Shown: piece after piece, positions 5,881 to 8,219 of the stretch
Layout: the number at the start of each line of letters is the position of its first letter
How positions within the stretch are numbered: position 1 is the stretch's first letter
Assembly (NCBI GenBank): GCA_045589235.1
Contig: JAZNOR010000028.1
Location: forward strand, 1-8,219
From: RGIG7332 sp045589235
GTDB taxonomy: Bacteria > Bacillota > Clostridia > Oscillospirales > JAAYXM01
Length of the DNA: 8,219 bases
Direction: 5' to 3'
The notes under the pieces: model-generated
Database searches by the model: none
The model's input: only the letters and a program-made list of their open reading frames with translations
Told to the model about the DNA's origin: nothing
Position numbers and translations under genes: made by a program

Positions 5881-7152
5881 TTAGAGATATGTTCCGCGAA
5901 TCTTGTTCGCTGCAACAATTTTCTTAAGAGCAAGCATATATGCCGCCATACGCGGGGTAACGTCATATTCAGTCTTGATTGACCAGACCTGCTCGATTGC
6001 TGATATCATATTTTTCTCTAATTTCTCGTTTACTTCTTCTTCGCTCCAGTACATACCCTGATTATTCTGTACCCACTCAAAGTATGAGCAAACAACACCA
6101 CCTGAATTTGCAAGGATATCAGGAACAACAACAATTCCGCGTTTATTAAGAATTGCATCAGCTTCAACAGTTGTCGGACCGTTTGCGCCCTCAACGATAA
6201 GAGATGCCTTAATATCGTTTGCATTCTCTGCAGTGATCTGATTTTCAAGTGCTGCTGGAACTAAAATATCTGTATCGCAGGTAATTACATCAGCATTGCT
6301 TACACGCTTTGCACCTGCCGGAAGCGGATAGTCACCGATAAACTTACCCGGATTTGACATAACAAATTCAGAAACTGCAGCTACATCGATACCGTCTGCG
6401 CAGTACATACCGCCGGAAACATCAGAAATAGCAACAACTGTAAGACCGAGCTTATGTAAAAGACGAGCAGCAGTTCCGCCGACGTTACCGAAGCCCTGAA
6501 CAGCAACACGAGTTCCCTTGATATCTCTACCTAGCTTTTTAAGTGTTTCACGAACGGTGAACATAACTCCGCGGCCTGTTGCTTCAACACGACCGAGTGA
6601 GCCAAAAAGCTCAACCGGCTTACCTGTTACAACACCCGGAACCGGACAGTTGTGAATTTTGCTGTATGTATCCATAACCCAGCCCATAACTATTCCATTA
6701 GTTCCTACATCCGGAGCCGGAATATCCATATCAGGACCAATAATCGGTGCAATGCGAGCTGTATATGAACGAGTGAGTCTTTCAAGCTCTTTCTTCGATA
6801 AGGTTGACGGATCAACAACGATGCCGCCCTTGCCGCCACCGTACGGAATATTAGCTACCGCACACTTGAGTGACATCCATGCTGCAAGTGCCTTGACTTC
6901 ACTCTGGTTAACATTTTGATGGTAACGAATTCCACCCTTTGCAGGGCCGAGCGCTGTTGAATGCTGAACACGGTATCCCTCAAAAACTCTGATGCTTCCA
7001 TCGTCCATTTCAATAGGCACTGACACCTTAAGCTCACGTTCCGGATACTTTACTGCAGCATAGTCATCATCGGTATAACCGAGATTCTTTGCCGCTTCAG
7101 AAAGCACTGAAAGCATATTTTCGTACGGATTGTATTCTTTAACACTGTTCAT
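5881..7152 (-). CDS. gdhA: Glutamate dehydrogenase (GudB/RocG-like, probably NAD-dependent)
   Basis: Interconverts glutamate and 2-oxoglutarate plus ammonia in the cytosol. The 423-residue length matches Bacillus GudB/RocG rather than the roughly 450-residue NADP type. Key blocks: GPAKGGIRYH (69-78; Lys72 marks glutamate rather than leucine dehydrogenase, which has Leu here), PYGGGKGGI (103-111, catalytic Lys108), PAPDVGTN (145-152, catalytic Asp148), the Rossmann loop QGFGNVGG (219-226) with Asp244 after the second strand (fitting NAD), and NSGGV followed by SYFEWVQNNQG near the C-terminus. AAGGGA lies 9 nt before the ATG. Only 28 nt separate it from the upstream lipoprotein gene, with no terminator between, so it may be read from the same transcript. 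A candidate promoter also lies just upstream. Confidence 0.95.
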   Translation of the reverse strand: MNSVKEYNPYENMLSVLSEAAKNLGYTDDDYAAVKYPERELKVSVPIEMDDGSIRVFEGYRVQHSTALGPAKGGIRYHQNVNQSEVKALAAWMSLKCAVANIPYGGGKGGIVVDPSTLSKKELERLTRSYTARIAPIIGPDMDIPAPDVGTNGIVMGWVMDTYSKIHNCPVPGVVTGKPVELFGSLGRVEATGRGVMFTVRETLKKLGRDIKGTRVAVQGFGNVGGTAARLLHKLGLTVVAISDVSGGMYCADGIDVAAVSEFVMSNPGKFIGDYPLPAGAKRVSNADVITCDTDILVPAALENQITAENANDIKASLIVEGANGPTTVEADAILNKRGIVVVPDILANSGGVVCSYFEWVQNNQGMYWSEEEVNEKLEKNMISAIEQVWSIKTEYDVTPRMAAYMLALKKIVAANKIRGTYL

Positions 7153-7180
7153 TTTCTTTAGTCCCTTCTATAATAAAAAT

Positions 7181-7546
7181 TTATTTAACATTATATATCT
7201 CTGTATAAGTCCCGTCGGAATTGATTTCAAAAATCACGGTTTCATCAAGCGCAACCGCATAATTTTTAATATTATTGCCACTTTTCGCTTGATAAACAAA
7301 GCAATCAAAGCCACGAACTTCATCGTGTGCAGTATATTTAAACTCAGCATCACTCGCCTTATGCTCGGTTGATATTTGCTCACGCAAAAGCATAATAAGC
7401 TTTTTGTCTATAGCTTCTTCTTCTGGCGAACGGTAAAACTCCCCGTTTTCAATAACCTCGGGATTCACCGGTTTTTCCTGTTTGTTCACTGTGCAAGAAA
7501 ATAGAGTTAACGAAAGCATTAGTACAAGAAGTATAAGTTTCTTCAT
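7181..7546 (-). CDS. Small putative lipoprotein, family not recognised
   Basis: A 121-residue protein with a lysine-led hydrophobic N-terminus (MKKLILLVLMLSLTLFSC) that looks like a lipoprotein signal peptide, with Cys18 as the lipidated residue. Phe at the -2 position is unusual for a lipobox. The rest is soluble and charged: an acidic helix-like stretch around 40-57 (SPEEEAIDKKLIMLL), then beta-like segments ending in EINSDGTYTEIYNV. It would sit on the outer face of the cell membrane. I do not recognise the family. ATG 7546 was chosen over a TTG at 7564 because AGGGGGAG (7551-7558) lies directly upstream and the signal peptide then starts with MKK. The AraC-family gene ends 18 nt upstream and gdhA starts 28 nt downstream, suggesting one operon. 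Confidence 0.75.
   Translation of the reverse strand: MKKLILLVLMLSLTLFSCTVNKQEKPVNPEVIENGEFYRSPEEEAIDKKLIMLLREQISTEHKASDAEFKYTAHDEVRGFDCFVYQAKSGNNIKNYAVALDETVIFEINSDGTYTEIYNVK
7190..7195 (-). promoter_or_regulatory. Possible gdhA promoter -10 box inside the end of the lipoprotein gene
   Basis: A perfect TATAAT on the minus strand, overlapping the last codons of the lipoprotein gene, would start transcription near 7183, about 30 nt before the gdhA ATG. No convincing -35 box is found at 16-18 nt (the nearest, TTCCGA, needs a 19-nt spacer). Low confidence in this AT-rich stretch. Confidence 0.3.
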
Positions 7547-7564
7547 ACCGCTCCCCCTCTGCAA

Positions 7565-8219
7565 TTATTTTTTATCATTGTTATGACGGTACTGCATCGG
7601 CGATACGCCAACATTTTTCTTGAATGTTCGATTGAAATGATTAACATTTTTAAATCCCGTTTCAAAACAAATGTCAGTAACGCGCTTATTTGTACCACCA
7701 AGAAGCTTCATTGCTTCGTGGACGCGAAGACCATTTAAATATTCTACAAACGTTTTGCCGGTAATACACTTGAAAAGATAGCTAAAATATGACTGTGACA
7801 GCATCGACATACGAGAAATGTCAGATATTGACATATCTTCTGCAAAATGCTCTCCTATGTAATCAATTGATTTCGCAATTGCTTCGCGATGGCGTTCATA
7901 TACTGCACGTTCTTCATTTTCATCAATATTTTCATTGAACAATCTTCCAACGTACACAAGAAGTTGCAAAACAACTGCACGTATTGCAAGCAGAAAACTC
8001 GGCTCTCGCTCGGTATATTCACGATACAGACTCTCAAGCATTTCTTCAACTTTTACTTGCGCTTTTCCGCTAAGATTAAGTCTCGGCTTAATGTCGCATT
8101 CACTTACAAAGAACGGCTCAATATAAGCAAAATCAAAAAGTCCCTCAAAGCTCTCGAGCGTATTGTCCGTACCGAAAACAAAACCCGGGCAAAATTCAAG
8201 TTCAAATATTTCAAAATCA
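7565..8219 (-). CDS. AraC-family transcriptional regulator, C-terminal 217 residues (5' end outside window)
   Basis: The minus-strand frame is open to the right edge with no stop, so the N-terminus is missing. The visible part begins with a beta-rich piece (FELEFCPGFVFG, then LFDFAYIEPFF) like the ligand-sensing cupin-type domain of AraC regulators, followed by a helical linker. Counting from the edge, residues about 110-212 form the complete AraC DNA-binding domain: a first helix-turn-helix at SISDISRMSMLSQSYFSYLF (130-149) and a second at RVTDICFETGFKNVNHFNRTF (179-199), ending with the family signature VGVSPMQYR (204-212). A Met at 8041 is internal and not the start, because homologous-looking sequence continues upstream. 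The effector is unknown; it may control the lipoprotein and gdhA genes that follow at 18 nt, or genes outside the window. Confidence 0.92.
   Translation of the reverse strand, partial: DFEIFELEFCPGFVFGTDNTLESFEGLFDFAYIEPFFVSECDIKPRLNLSGKAQVKVEEMLESLYREYTEREPSFLLAIRAVVLQLLVYVGRLFNENIDENEERAVYERHREAIAKSIDYIGEHFAEDMSISDISRMSMLSQSYFSYLFKCITGKTFVEYLNGLRVHEAMKLLGGTNKRVTDICFETGFKNVNHFNRTFKKNVGVSPMQYRHNNDKK

Noticed and set aside
7130..7372. A plus-strand open frame of 80 codons across the gdhA start and lipoprotein gene
   Set aside because: It lies opposite two supported genes, and its product resembles no protein family that I know.
7855..8049. A second minus-strand frame within the AraC-family gene
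   Set aside because: The AraC frame carries the full DNA-binding domain and continues to the window edge; this overlapping frame has no recognisable content.
1..8219. CRISPR array, insertion sequence, integrase, toxin-antitoxin pair or tRNA
   Set aside because: No direct repeat array, transposase-like frame, terminal inverted repeats, short toxin-antitoxin gene pair or tRNA cloverleaf was found. Nearly all sequence is explained by ordinary genes and short control regions, with no gap over about 205 bp.

Overview
The window looks like a chromosomal segment of a low-GC Gram-positive anaerobe. The best guess is a member of Clostridia, possibly the Oscillospiraceae/Ruminococcaceae. Supporting signs are AT-rich intergenic DNA with sigma-A type promoters, strong AGGAGG-like ribosome binding sites, the large clostridial single-chain type of PurL, a GudB/RocG-like glutamate dehydrogenase and an AzgA/PbuG-type purine permease. 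Genus and species cannot be told by eye. No mobile element, phage gene, CRISPR array, tRNA or rRNA is visible.

Layout, left to right. (1) 1-1724, minus: the first 574 codons of purL, cut by the left edge, with its own promoter. (2) 1839-2612, minus: a NagB-family glucosamine-6-phosphate deaminase with its own terminator, promoter and a possible operator. (3) 2816-3696, plus: two overlapping genes for small membrane proteins, one DUF4190-like and one DUF2752-like. (4) A two-way terminator, then 3737-5089, minus: an NCS2/AzgA-type purine permease. (5) 5289-5840, plus: a purine phosphoribosyltransferase-like protein, divergent from the permease. (6) A second two-way terminator, then a minus-strand run read from the right edge: an AraC-family regulator (partial), a small putative lipoprotein and glutamate dehydrogenase.

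How the genes may work together. Purine metabolism is the main theme. PurL makes purines de novo, the permease imports purine bases, and the phosphoribosyltransferase converts a base plus PRPP to a nucleotide. The permease and phosphoribosyltransferase share a divergent control region of about 200 bp that holds several short palindromes but no purine riboswitch that I can see. NagB and glutamate dehydrogenase both handle ammonia, linking the segment loosely to nitrogen and amino-sugar use. The DUF4190/DUF2752 pair has no known function and is the least understood part. Overall this is mostly a housekeeping region. I found no convincing new defence or mobile system, and the findings are modest leads.
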